A stretch of DNA of 49,539 bases, taken from an uncultured Rhodospirillaceae bacterium (GTDB lineage Bacteria; Pseudomonadota; Alphaproteobacteria; Rhodospirillales; UBA2165). The position numbers and the translations under genes are program-made. Below the pieces are notes generated by a model, which saw only the letters and a program-made list of their open reading frames with translations, was not told the DNA's origin and searched no databases. The DNA is taken from contig CAJWAR010000030.1 in assembly GCA_913020445.1 (NCBI GenBank), positions 1 through 49,539 on the forward strand, given 5' to 3'. This document shows positions 26,315 to 34,893 of the stretch, piece after piece; the first letter of the stretch is position 1, and each line of letters starts with the position of its first letter.

Positions 26315-27505
26315 ATGTTGAAACGTCTACTTACTGCATCCCTTGTCATTGTTGGGATGTTTGGATTACTTGGGCCTGCCCATGCGGCTGACCCGGTAAA
26401 AATTGGATTTTCGATTCCAAAAACCGGCCTTTTTGCACCGGCTGGACCCTCACAATTAAATGCCTATTTGGTATGGCAGAAAATGGTCAACGACAAAGGG
26501 GGCCTGGATATCGGTGGCAAAGGCCGCCGCAAAATTGAATTTGTCCAATATGATGACAAATCCGATCCAGCCCAGGCCGTTAAAATTTATGAAAAATTGA
26601 TCACCAGCGACAAAGTTGATTTGGTTATGGCGCCCTGGGGCACCCAGCACCACTTTGCCATTGCGCCGGTTGTCGAGCGTCATAAGTTTCCGCTGATCGG
26701 CAACACCGCAGCTTCAGTTGCGTTGCGTAAAGTGAAGCCTGGTTATCTCTGGTTTACGACGCCGATGATGCCGGACAATCTGGCCAAAGAAATGACCGCC
26801 ATGTTGAAGTCGCGGGGCGTTAAGTCCGTGGCGATTATGTACAATTTGCTGCAATTTGCTTCTGAAAACATCCAGTTTCTAAAACCAGCCCTTGCCAAAG
26901 CCGGCATTACGGTAAAATTCGAAGCTAAGTATCCGCCGGACATTAAAGACATGACCGGCATGCTGACTAAGATAAAGGGCGCGAATCCGGATGCGGTTCT
27001 GGTCCACTCCTATCCTGGCGATTCCATTCTCTATATGAACCAGGCGCGGGAAGTCGGCATCAATGCTAAAACCCAATATGTCATGGTTGGCCCGGCTATC
27101 GGTTTCTTCCGCGGCATGTTTAAAAGCAATCTGGACGGCATCGTTACCATGGCTGCCTGGACTCCCGGCCTGAAAAATACGACGGGTTCGCAAGAGTTCT
27201 ATAATGCTTACAAGAAAATGTTCAAAGGCCACGAGCCGGATTATCTCGATTCAGTTGAGGTTTTTGTTTCAGCTCAAATCTTGGAACAAGCCATTGCTAA
27301 GGTTGGCTTGAACCGCGAAAAAATCCGCCAAGCCGTTAACACCATGACCTTTGATACGATCTACGGCAAAATTAAATTTGACGGCGTGCAAAATAGCATT
27401 ACGCCGGCTGGTTTTGCCCAAATCCAAAAAGGTAAAATTGAAGTTGTTTGGCCAAAGCAACGGGCAACGTCAGCCGTTGTCGATAAAGGCGCTTGGGCTA
27501 AATAG
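26315..27505 (+). CDS. Periplasmic binding protein, branched-chain amino acid type (Liv)
   Basis: A 396-residue type I periplasmic binding protein. The signal peptide ends at residue 24 (GLLGPAHA), and the mature start ADPVKIGFSIPKTGLFAP is typical of the LivK/Peripla_BP_6 group. This group includes many binders of aromatic acids and other small organic anions as well as amino acids. It has an excellent ribosome site (AGGAGG) and lies only 39 bases after the molybdenum hydroxylase gene. The transporter therefore probably brings in that enzyme's substrate or a precursor. A hairpin terminator follows it, before the permease genes. Confidence 0.88.
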   Translation: MLKRLLTASLVIVGMFGLLGPAHAADPVKIGFSIPKTGLFAPAGPSQLNAYLVWQKMVNDKGGLDIGGKGRRKIEFVQYDDKSDPAQAVKIYEKLITSDKVDLVMAPWGTQHHFAIAPVVERHKFPLIGNTAASVALRKVKPGYLWFTTPMMPDNLAKEMTAMLKSRGVKSVAIMYNLLQFASENIQFLKPALAKAGITVKFEAKYPPDIKDMTGMLTKIKGANPDAVLVHSYPGDSILYMNQAREVGINAKTQYVMVGPAIGFFRGMFKSNLDGIVTMAAWTPGLKNTTGSQEFYNAYKKMFKGHEPDYLDSVEVFVSAQILEQAIAKVGLNREKIRQAVNTMTFDTIYGKIKFDGVQNSITPAGFAQIQKGKIEVVWPKQRATSAVVDKGAWAK

Positions 27506-27523
27506 GAGTTGTCATCTATAGTT

Positions 27524-27559
27524 TGGGTTTCCTGCAACTGCGGGAAACCCATTCTTTTT
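27524..27559 (+). terminator. Hairpin and T run between binding protein and permease genes
   Basis: The arms TGGGTTTCC (27524-27532) and GGAAACCCA (27543-27551) form a stem that extends inward to about 12 pairs with an AACT loop. TTCTTTTTGG follows at 27552-27561. This is a good rho-independent terminator shape inside an operon, so it probably acts as a partial terminator that raises binding-protein levels over the permeases. Confidence 0.7.
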
Positions 27560-27587
27560 GGATTTAAGTAGAGGTGGCACTTTAACC

Positions 27588-28478
27588 TTGGATATTCTGC
27601 TTTCACCTCAATTACTGGCGGCTGCCCTCATTACCGGGGTGCTCTATGCGTTGATATCGCTTGGCCTTAATCTAATTTATGGCACCATGCGATTGTTGAA
27701 TGTGGCGCATGGCGATCTTGTCATGATCGGCGCCTATATCGCTTTCATCGTTTTTTCTCTCTTCAATGTCGGCCCGCTCGTCTCTATGTTTGGGGCGGCA
27801 GTAATTTGTGGCGGCTTGGGTTGGTTCGCTTACAAAAGTATCTTTCAAAACCTGCTCTCCAACAGTCAAATACTGGCCCGGCTGGAAGAAAATTCACTGC
27901 TCTTGTTCTTCGGTATTTCCGTCGTCGTGCAAAATCTGGTCATTTTATTTTTTACCGCCGACCGGCAAGGCTACGAATATCTCAGTGCAATTGTAGAGAT
28001 TGGTGATGTGCGTCTAACCGGGGCGCGTCTCGCCGTGCTCATCGTCGGTTCGGTAATTTCTATCGCCGCGGTCTTGTATCTGCGCTTTAGCCTGTTTGGA
28101 TTGGCGATGAACGCGTTGATACAAAATCGGGATGCCAGCGCCGTTGTCGGCATTAATGTTGACCGCGTGCAGATGTTCAGTTTGATCATTGGCTTTGGCA
28201 TCACTGGCCTGGCCGGCGCCTTGATCAGCGTGCTGGAGCCGATTACGCCGGTGATGGGCTTTCCGTATACGATGTCGGCCTTCGTCGTTATTATTCTGGG
28301 CGGCCTCGGCAATCTGTGGGGAGGTTTTCTCGCTGGTCTGCTGCTGGGGATGCTGGAGATTTTTGGTGTCGCGATAACGGGTCCCGAGTGGCGCTCGGTT
28401 TTGGTCTACGGCATCTTCATCGGCATTTTAATTTTTCGTCCTCAGGGCCTGCTGGGTCGCGGAAAGATTGCCCGATGA
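27588..28478 (+). CDS. livH: ABC transporter permease LivH
   Basis: Inner-membrane permease of the branched-chain-amino-acid type, 296 residues from a TTG at 27588. The open frame begins with another TTG at 27558, but AGAGGTGG before 27588 and the hydrophobic start ILLSPQLLAAALITG favour the later one. LivH features include LNLIYGTMRLLNVAHGDLVM near residues 28-47 and the C-terminal GGLGNLWGGFLAGLLLG loop for contact with the ATPase. The stop overlaps the start of livM (ATGA). Confidence 0.88.
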   Translation: MDILLSPQLLAAALITGVLYALISLGLNLIYGTMRLLNVAHGDLVMIGAYIAFIVFSLFNVGPLVSMFGAAVICGGLGWFAYKSIFQNLLSNSQILARLEENSLLLFFGISVVVQNLVILFFTADRQGYEYLSAIVEIGDVRLTGARLAVLIVGSVISIAAVLYLRFSLFGLAMNALIQNRDASAVVGINVDRVQMFSLIIGFGITGLAGALISVLEPITPVMGFPYTMSAFVVIILGGLGNLWGGFLAGLLLGMLEIFGVAITGPEWRSVLVYGIFIGILIFRPQGLLGRGKIAR

Positions 28479-29404
28479 ACAATTCTTCCAACAGCTTAAG
28501 ATTTATCGGCATTGGCGCTGTTATCGCTATCTTCGGTGGCTTATCCGGTTTTGCCAGCGAATATATGCTGGGCATCGGCTTTACGTTATTCATGTATATC
28601 GCCCTGGCCCAAAGCTGGGTTATTTTGTCCGGCATGACGGGTTATATTTCGCTCGGCCATGTCGTGTTTTTTGGCTCCGGTGCTTATGTTTTTGTGTTGA
28701 TGTGGGGACTGGTTCCGGTTTGGCTGGGTGTCGCTTTGTCAGGTTTGGTGGTGGGCATCGGCGCGCTCATTATCGGCTATCCGGTGTTGCGGGTGCGGGG
28801 ACCCTATTTTGTTATTCTGTCCTTTGGTCTGGCGGAACTGGTGAAGAACCTGGTGCTCATCAATGAAGCGCGGATGTATATGTCGTTACGCCCGGTTTTT
28901 GGCGCCCCCTCTTTAGCCCAGTTATATATTGCGATGTTGGTGCTGGCGGTTGCGGCAACCGGATTGACCTATTGGGTCAGGCGCTCACGGTTTGGCGCCG
29001 GGCTGCGGTCGATCAGAGAAGACGAGTGGGCGGCTGAGACCATCGGTATTCCGGTGGCGCGCCTCAAGCTAATTGCCTTTGCGCTATCGGGCATTGTCCC
29101 GGCAATGGTCGGTGCTATTTTCATTATGCGCTCTGGTATTTTTCAGCCCGGCGATGCGTTCAATCCAATCGTTTCCTTTACCATCGTGACAATGGCGATT
29201 ATCGGCGGCAGTGATGATGCGCCGGGACCTTTATTGGGTGTTGGGTTCCTGGTGATCCTGCAAGAATTGCTGTGGGCGAATTGGCCCGAAATTTACATGA
29301 TTATTTTGGGCATTTTGCTCATAAGTTTTGTCCTGTTTGCCCCGAGTGGGATTTACGGCTGGCTCAGCGCAAATATATCAAGGAGCAAGAAAAATGCTGC
29401 TTGA
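28475..29404 (+). CDS. livM: ABC transporter permease LivM
   Basis: Second inner-membrane permease, 309 residues. The ATG at 28475 overlaps the livH stop (ATGA) and is preferred over an upstream ATG at 28316, which would lie inside livH and add a non-hydrophobic start. Hallmarks are SGMTGYISLGHVVFFGSGAY and the cytoplasmic coupling loop SIREDEWAAETIGIPVARLK. About nine helices are predicted by eye. It overlaps livG by 11 bases. Confidence 0.88.
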   Translation: MNNSSNSLRFIGIGAVIAIFGGLSGFASEYMLGIGFTLFMYIALAQSWVILSGMTGYISLGHVVFFGSGAYVFVLMWGLVPVWLGVALSGLVVGIGALIIGYPVLRVRGPYFVILSFGLAELVKNLVLINEARMYMSLRPVFGAPSLAQLYIAMLVLAVAATGLTYWVRRSRFGAGLRSIREDEWAAETIGIPVARLKLIAFALSGIVPAMVGAIFIMRSGIFQPGDAFNPIVSFTIVTMAIIGGSDDAPGPLLGVGFLVILQELLWANWPEIYMIILGILLISFVLFAPSGIYGWLSANISRSKKNAA

Positions 29405-30119
29405 GATTAATGATATCAGCAAATCCTTTGGCGGGCTGACTGCCTTACAGGACATAACTTTCTCGGTTGAGGAAGGTGAGACGCTGGGCGTCATGGGCGC
29501 CAACGGGGCGGGCAAGACGACGCTGTTTAGCTTGATCGCCGGCCACGCAAAACTCAGCCGCGGCACTATTTTATTGGCCGGCCAGCAGATAGATGGCCTG
29601 CGCCCGGATCAAATTAGTGCCTTGGGCGTTGCTCGAACTTATCAAATTGTCCGGCCTTTCCGGGGTTTGACGGTTTTAGAAAATGTTGCCGCCGGCGCAC
29701 TCTACGGCTCGCATCAGGAAAAATCGATGGCCAAAGCAAACCAGATGGCGCATGAAATTTTAACCGATGTTGGGCTCGATGATCGCGCCAATCAACCTGC
29801 CGGCAGCCTCACTTTAGCTGGCTTCAAGCGCCTTGAGCTGGCGAAGGCCTTGGCGACCGGCCCTAAACTCCTGCTGCTCGATGAGGTGATGGCGGGTCTC
29901 ACGCCCAATGAGGTTAACGAAGCCATCGGCATCATCGAAACCTGCAAACAAAAATATAATTTTACGGTTATTGTTATCGAGCATGTGATGAAAGCCTTGA
30001 TGCGCATGTGCGAACGTATCGTCGTCATCCATCATGGCGAGATGATCGCTGTCGGCCCGCCGGAGGAGATTGCCCAGGATGAGGCGGTTATCCAAGCTTA
30101 TTTGGGAGCAGAAAAATGA
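29394..30119 (+). CDS. livG: ABC transporter ATPase LivG
   Basis: A 241-residue ATPase. Walker A is GANGAGKTT near residues 34-42, Walker B is LLLLDEVMAGL near 157-167, and H192 or nearby follows in VIVIEHVM. The family-typical ARTYQIVRPF segment, with the Q loop, is present. The signature is GSLTLAGFKRLELAKAL, in which the usual LSGG-type core is replaced by LTLAG, a variant seen in some Liv proteins. The start at 29394 has AAGGAG upstream; an earlier ATG at 29328 falls inside livM. It is coupled to livF by ATGA. Confidence 0.88.
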   Translation: MLLEINDISKSFGGLTALQDITFSVEEGETLGVMGANGAGKTTLFSLIAGHAKLSRGTILLAGQQIDGLRPDQISALGVARTYQIVRPFRGLTVLENVAAGALYGSHQEKSMAKANQMAHEILTDVGLDDRANQPAGSLTLAGFKRLELAKALATGPKLLLLDEVMAGLTPNEVNEAIGIIETCKQKYNFTVIVIEHVMKALMRMCERIVVIHHGEMIAVGPPEEIAQDEAVIQAYLGAEK

Positions 30120-30832
30120 GCAAAGCTCTGCTTCAAGTGACCGATTTAAGTGCGGCTTACGGCCAGGTACTCGCTTTAAGAGATTTCTCGTGCCAGGTCG
30201 AAGAAGGCAAGATCACGGCATTGGTCGGCAGTAATGGCGCCGGCAAGACAACTTTTTTGCGCAGCCTATCGGGTTTGCTGCCAGTGCAACAGGGGAGCAT
30301 CGATTTTGATGGTGGCGATATTACCTATGAGCCGAGCGATCAGCGCGTCGAAGCCGGTCTTGCCCTAGTGCCGGAAGGGCGTCTGATATTCCCTGATTTC
30401 ACGGTTGAGCAGAATTTGAAAATTGGCGCAATTTCAAAACGCGCCCGGGATGATTTGGCAGAAGGTTTGGAATACGCTTACGCGCTGTTCCCCAAACTTG
30501 AACAACGGCGTCATCAGCTTGGCGGCACATTATCGGGCGGTGAGCAACAGATGTTGGCAGTTGCGCGTGGCCTCATGGCCCGTCCCCGTCTGTTGATGCT
30601 TGATGAGCCAACCTTGGGACTGGCACCGCTGATCGCCGATGCAATTTTCGACATGATGACACAACTTAAAGAGACCGGTCTGACGCTGCTCATTGTCGAG
30701 CAGGATGTAAACCGGACATTGCAAATTGCCGATTATGCCTATGTGCTTGAAAACGGTACTGGCGTTATGGCGGGGGCGGCGCAGGATATCCTGGCAGACC
30801 CTAAAGTCCGTGAGAGTTATCTCGGTATTTGA
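30116..30832 (+). CDS. livF: ABC transporter ATPase LivF
   Basis: A 238-residue ATPase, partner of LivG. Walker A is GSNGAGKTT near residues 38-46, the signature is LSGGEQQMLAVARGLMARP, Walker B is LLMLDEPTLGLAP, and the switch region is LIVEQDVNRTL. ALVPEGRLIFPDFTVEQNL is typical of LivF. It is the last gene of the likely seven-to-eight-gene operon that begins with the molybdenum hydroxylase. It ends 7 bases before the stop of the convergent hydrolase gene. Confidence 0.9.
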   Translation: MSKALLQVTDLSAAYGQVLALRDFSCQVEEGKITALVGSNGAGKTTFLRSLSGLLPVQQGSIDFDGGDITYEPSDQRVEAGLALVPEGRLIFPDFTVEQNLKIGAISKRARDDLAEGLEYAYALFPKLEQRRHQLGGTLSGGEQQMLAVARGLMARPRLLMLDEPTLGLAPLIADAIFDMMTQLKETGLTLLIVEQDVNRTLQIADYAYVLENGTGVMAGAAQDILADPKVRESYLGI

Positions 30833-30839
30833 GGCTCAC

Positions 30840-31694
30840 TTAAAGCGACATCTGCGCGCACGCCGCTTTGACAATGGCGCTGTCGGCCCGACCAAACAGA
30901 TTACCGACATCGAAGTGATTGCAGTTCTCGAGAATAAGCGAATTGCAAAGGTTTCCAGCTTTTTGCCATGCTGTGGCGAAGGCCTCGCCTTGACGCTGAA
31001 ACTCAGCAAGTTCGCCATCACCCCAACAGACCAGGATCGGTGGGCCATTATGTGGGATATGCTTTAAGGGGTTGCTGCGGTCCGCTGATGCTTGATCGAG
31101 ATTGAGATACTCATTTCTGGCGCTTAAACGCACCGGCTCCAGATCATAGGGACCGCTCGCCAAGACAGCTCCTTTAATCACATCTTCCGGCAATCCGAAC
31201 GAGTCACGCCAGCCATCTGCCAGGATCGTTGCAGCGAGATGGGCACCGGATGAAATGCCGGATAAAAAAATCCAGTCCTGATCGCCCTTAAAGGTGTTGG
31301 CATTGTTCCAAACCCACTTTAGTGCGAGGCGTACCTGCCCGACGATGTCTTCCAAGGCGTATTCAGGTGCGAGACCAAAATTCAAGGTGATAAAGATCGC
31401 GCCAGCATCGACAAATGGCGGAGCATGATAGGAAACATGTTCTTTATCCATTCGACGCCAAGCGCCGCCATGCAGGTGGACATGAATGGGTGCCAAGTCT
31501 TGCTTGCATGAGAATATATCCAAGAGTTCAACTTCACCGGGGCCATAGGCAATGTCCAATTTGCAGTCGAGTTTCTCCCGTGCTTCGGCACCCGCTTTGT
31601 TCCAATGCTCCATATAAGGTGACAAATCCGGCACCAATGTCGCTTGATTATATTGGGCATCGAGTTCTGCCTGGGTGTAGTTCAGGTAAATCAT
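30840..31694 (-). CDS. Alpha/beta hydrolase (arylformamidase/carboxylesterase-like)
   Basis: A 284-residue soluble serine hydrolase. The oxyanion motif HGGAW is at residues 75-79 and the nucleophile elbow GISSG at 146-150, with Ser148. This is the pattern of the hormone-sensitive-lipase/kynurenine-formamidase group. Late His residues for the triad appear in ENCNHFDVGNL. The substrate may be an ester, lactone or N-formyl aromatic. It starts 5 bases after the stop of the iron-sulfur protein gene, so both are in the tetR operon. Confidence 0.8.
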   Translation of the reverse strand: MIYLNYTQAELDAQYNQATLVPDLSPYMEHWNKAGAEAREKLDCKLDIAYGPGEVELLDIFSCKQDLAPIHVHLHGGAWRRMDKEHVSYHAPPFVDAGAIFITLNFGLAPEYALEDIVGQVRLALKWVWNNANTFKGDQDWIFLSGISSGAHLAATILADGWRDSFGLPEDVIKGAVLASGPYDLEPVRLSARNEYLNLDQASADRSNPLKHIPHNGPPILVCWGDGELAEFQRQGEAFATAWQKAGNLCNSLILENCNHFDVGNLFGRADSAIVKAACAQMSL

Positions 31695-31699
31695 AATTC

Positions 31700-32668
31700 T
31701 TAAACTTTTAACTTCTGCCGTTTGCGCAACATTTTATCGGCTAATTTGGGCGCCGTGCCGGGTTTGCTCCAGGGGCAGACGGCGAGACAGATGGCGCAAC
31801 TTTTATTTTCGTTGAAATAGTATATGCATTTGTCGAAGTCGGTGTACCATTTGGAATCGCCCCGGACCAATTGCTTATCCTCGGTGATGGCGTCGGGCGG
31901 ACACGCTTTGATGCAAACCTGGCAGCTCTGGCAAAAATCCTCCGAGCCGAAATCGATGGCTTCATCGGCAATCAGCGGCAGGTCGGTCATGATACCGGCG
32001 AGGCGGAAATTAGAGCCATATTCCCGGCTGATCATGGAGCCGTGTTTGCCCAGTTGACCGATGCCGGCTTGAATTGCCGCCGGGATCAACAGCACGGGTC
32101 CCGAGGCAGGACCGCAATGGGGATGAGCGTCCCAGCCTCGTTGTCTGATCCAGCCGGCGACCGTCTTGGCGATTTTGGCGCCCCGGCTGTATTGCGCCAT
32201 AGTCTCGACGGATGTGGTGACACTGGGTGCTTGAGCCAGTTTGTCGAAATCCATCTGCATGGCGACAATGATAATATTCTGATAGTCGAGATCGCTATTC
32301 TCAAACAGCCACTCTGGCTGCATTTTGGCGATGCCGACCAATTCGGCACTGGCTTCCAGGGCAACTTTTTTCACTTTGGCGGTCCATTCCCCGGCGGTCG
32401 CCTGTTCTTTTTTGGCAGCGATATCAGGCAACGGCAGGGCGTCGATTTCATAGGCGGCGCGTCTTGCTTCGGCGGCGCGCTCGCTATTATTTTGCGAGTA
32501 AAACCAAAGCTGCATTTTGCCATGCTCGATGGTGTCCGGATCGTGCCAATAAATTCGGGTCGGTTGCCGATGGACGGCTTCCCCAACGCCGTTGATTTCC
32601 CGGCCGGAAATATCAGGCGCCAGTTTCAGCTGTTCCGGGTTTGGTTGAAAAGAATTCTTTGGCGCCAT
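31700..32668 (-). CDS. Soluble reductive-dehalogenase-like 4Fe-4S protein
   Basis: A 322-residue protein resembling the C-terminal half of reductive dehalogenases and the QueG-type fold. Two cluster-binding sets are complete: C246, C249, C252, C256 (CQSCQVCIKACP), and C281, C291, C294, C298 (CAICLAVCPW). The middle region (SVETMAQYSRGAKIAKTVAGWIRQRGWDAHPH and on to GQLGKHGSMISREYGSNFRLA) matches the corrinoid-domain pattern of RdhA. It has no twin-arginine signal, and no membrane-anchor gene (rdhB) is present, so it is cytoplasmic. The substrate could be a halogenated or other reducible aromatic. Queuosine maturation is less likely, given the operon. Confidence 0.7.
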   Translation of the reverse strand: MAPKNSFQPNPEQLKLAPDISGREINGVGEAVHRQPTRIYWHDPDTIEHGKMQLWFYSQNNSERAAEARRAAYEIDALPLPDIAAKKEQATAGEWTAKVKKVALEASAELVGIAKMQPEWLFENSDLDYQNIIIVAMQMDFDKLAQAPSVTTSVETMAQYSRGAKIAKTVAGWIRQRGWDAHPHCGPASGPVLLIPAAIQAGIGQLGKHGSMISREYGSNFRLAGIMTDLPLIADEAIDFGSEDFCQSCQVCIKACPPDAITEDKQLVRGDSKWYTDFDKCIYYFNENKSCAICLAVCPWSKPGTAPKLADKMLRKRQKLKV

Positions 32669-32680
32669 GGCATTCTGCTT

Positions 32681-33277
32681 TTACGAAGAAGAATCGACGG
32701 TGTCCGAAATGAATACCATATTGCACAGCAAATTGATGATCGCATCGACCCGGCGCGAGGGCCCGTTTAGCGCGTAGTTGATAACAAAGCCGTCATGGGC
32801 CATGAAAAGAAAGTGGGTCATAATGTTATCGGCAAGGCCTTCTTTAAACGATTCCGGTGTGGCATTGCGGATGATCTCAGATATTTTTTCCTCTGATCTC
32901 AAAAGCAGATCGCGGGTATAAATCTCGTCTGATTTTCGGGTGACAATGGCTTGCATGAAGTTATTGGCGAAGCAATTGGTATCGGCCGGCAGGTCGCTGA
33001 AAAGATATTTAAGCAGATAACGCAATCTTTCTTTAGGCGCTTTGATTTTATCGGTTTCCCGCGCGACAAAATCAATCCGCTCGTCGAGCCAAGGTTCGTA
33101 TATGGCAAACAATACATCGAGTTTGGAATCGTAGTAATTGTAAATATTTGACATGGTAACAGAGGCGTTACGGGCAATGTCCGCGAGGGTTGTGTTAGAA
33201 TAACCCTGCTTGGTAAATAGCTCGGTTGCACTATCTAAAATTGCATCACGCACTGACGTTTTTTTTACTTGGGCCAT
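32681..33277 (-). CDS. TetR-family transcriptional regulator
   Basis: A 198-residue repressor-type regulator. The N-terminal helix-turn-helix (residues about 27-52) reads TTLADIARNASVTMSNIYNY and is followed by YDSKLDVLF. The C-terminal helical ligand domain has no recognisable ligand. The frame opens at 33292, but that codon touches the -10 box of its own promoter (TATAAT, 33298-33293). The ATG at 33277 is therefore chosen, which leaves a leader of only about 8 bases. It heads an operon with the iron-sulfur protein (gap 12) and the hydrolase. It is the best candidate to bind the AGAAY-N3-RTTCT dyads at three promoters in this window. Confidence 0.88.
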   Translation of the reverse strand: MAQVKKTSVRDAILDSATELFTKQGYSNTTLADIARNASVTMSNIYNYYDSKLDVLFAIYEPWLDERIDFVARETDKIKAPKERLRYLLKYLFSDLPADTNCFANNFMQAIVTRKSDEIYTRDLLLRSEEKISEIIRNATPESFKEGLADNIMTHFLFMAHDGFVINYALNGPSRRVDAIINLLCNMVFISDTVDSSS

Positions 33278-33292
33278 CCGGCACCTAACCAT

Positions 33293-33361
33293 ATTATAAT
33301 TGTTAAAGCCAAACCGAATCTATCTGTTGACTTTTTCCATAGTAATAGAGAATACTATTCT
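33293..33361. promoter_or_regulatory. Divergent promoters and operator, tetR / ribose-type transporter
   Basis: On the plus strand, TTGACT (33327-33332) and AATACT (33351-33356) form a promoter whose -10 lies within a perfect 13-bp palindrome AGAATA-C-TATTCT (33349-33361). An overlapping inverted repeat has arms ATAGTA (33339-33344) and TACTAT (33353-33358). A second possible -10, TATAAT, is at 33376-33381. On the minus strand TATAAT (33298-33293) serves tetR, with only a weak -35. Confidence 0.55.
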
Positions 33362-33420
33362 TTATTGATCAAGGCTATAATAAAAAAAATAATACTATTG
33401 ATGTTCTGGGAGAGGAATAA

Positions 33421-34893
33421 TTGGCTACTAACGTGGAACTGCTAACCGTACGCAATATGTCGAAGCGGTTTTATGGCACGCAGGCGCTGGATGATGTGTC
33501 ATTTAATTTAGCGGCGGGTGAAGTTCATACGGTGGTTGGCGAAAATGGCGCCGGAAAATCGACCCTCATTCGAATTCTTGGAGGAATCCACGAAAAAGAC
33601 TCCGGTGAAATAACCATCGAAGGCACGCCATCCGAATTCACCAATCCGCGTGAAGCTTTGGATGCCGGTATCGTTATTATCCCCCAGGAAATGCAATTGG
33701 TGTTGGATGCGACGGTCGCCGAAAATGTTATGCTTGGCGAAATACCATCGAAAAAATGGCTCGGCTTTATTCCGATGCTCGATCGGCGTCGTCTGCGAGA
33801 GCAAGCTGGTGAAGCGCTAAGAAAGCTAAACTACCATGGTTCACTCGATATTTCTGTCAGTCGCCTAACCTTTGCCGAACGGCAATTGGTGGTGATTGCC
33901 AAGGCACTGCTTCATCAGGCGAAGATATTCATTCTTGATGAACCGACGGCTTCATTGGAGCAGCGCGAAGCGGAGCGTCTATTCGAAATCGTGCATTCTC
34001 TGAAGGAGCAACAGGTCGGTATTATCTATGTATCCCATCGGCTTGATGAAATTGTCGAACTTTCAGACAAATGCACGACTTTACGGGATGGCAAAGTTGT
34101 CGATGTTTCGACGCGTGGTCATATTGAGAAAGAAAATATTATCCGTTTGATGACCGGGCGTGATTTGGCCGAATTGCACCAGCCTCATAAACTTGAATTC
34201 GGTGAGACATTGATTGAACATGACAACGCGCTTTCCTTGCGCCGTGGTGAAGTGCTTGGCCTGGCCGGTTTGCTTGGCAGCGGTACCACCGACTATTTGC
34301 GCAATCTTTTCGGTGCCGGCGAGGAAGCGGTCGCAATGAAGTTGTCAGGTAATGAAGTTCAGCTCAAAAACCCTATTGCGGCGATCAAGCATGGTATTGG
34401 TATGGTGCCTGGCGAACGGCGGAATGCCTTGATCTACGATTTGTCAGTACGCGACAACATCGTATTACCCCATTTGCCAGAAGTTTCAAAAGGCTGGCGT
34501 CTTGATTCAAAACAGATCGATAAACTCGTTGCTGATCTTATTGAGGCTTTGGATATCCGACCGCGTGATCCAAAAAAACTGGTGCGGTTTCTTTCCGGAG
34601 GTAATCAGCAGAAAGTGATATTTGCGCGCTGGCTGATCGGCAATTTCAAAGTGCTGCTGCTCGACGAACCCACTCATGGCATTGATGTCGGCGCCAAGGT
34701 GCGCATTCACCGCCTAATGAGGGAATTTACCGAACGTGGCGGCGGCGTCTTGTTTGCTTCCTCTGAAATGAATGAAGTGGTCAATATGAGCGATAATATT
34801 ATTGCCATGCGCCAAGGTGAAATCATTGCCACAATGTCCCGCGAAACTGGCGAATATAGTGAAGGTTATTTGAGGGAAGCTCTGGGCGGATGA
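33421..34893 (+). CDS. Sugar-type ABC transporter ATPase with two nucleotide domains (RbsA/MglA-like)
   Basis: A 490-residue duplicated ATPase. The first half has Walker A GENGAGKST at residues 40-48 and Walker B ILDEPTAS. The second half has a degenerate Walker A (GLLGSGTTD) and a standard signature LSGGNQQKV near 395-403. This is the usual asymmetry of the RbsA/MglA group. It starts with TTG (33421), preceded by GGGAGAGGA. The stop overlaps the permease start. Although the group is named after sugars, members also carry nucleosides, autoinducers and other small polar molecules. Confidence 0.9.
   Translation: MATNVELLTVRNMSKRFYGTQALDDVSFNLAAGEVHTVVGENGAGKSTLIRILGGIHEKDSGEITIEGTPSEFTNPREALDAGIVIIPQEMQLVLDATVAENVMLGEIPSKKWLGFIPMLDRRRLREQAGEALRKLNYHGSLDISVSRLTFAERQLVVIAKALLHQAKIFILDEPTASLEQREAERLFEIVHSLKEQQVGIIYVSHRLDEIVELSDKCTTLRDGKVVDVSTRGHIEKENIIRLMTGRDLAELHQPHKLEFGETLIEHDNALSLRRGEVLGLAGLLGSGTTDYLRNLFGAGEEAVAMKLSGNEVQLKNPIAAIKHGIGMVPGERRNALIYDLSVRDNIVLPHLPEVSKGWRLDSKQIDKLVADLIEALDIRPRDPKKLVRFLSGGNQQKVIFARWLIGNFKVLLLDEPTHGIDVGAKVRIHRLMREFTERGGGVLFASSEMNEVVNMSDNIIAMRQGEIIATMSRETGEYSEGYLREALGG

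Noticed and set aside
28316..28474. A longer N-terminus for LivM
   Set aside because: The extra 53 residues would lie inside livH and are not hydrophobic. The ATG at 28475 overlaps the livH stop, as is usual in such operons.
31871..32770. A 299-codon open frame on the plus strand
   Set aside because: It lies fully over the iron-sulfur protein gene, which has clear cysteine motifs. The plus-strand product shows no family features.
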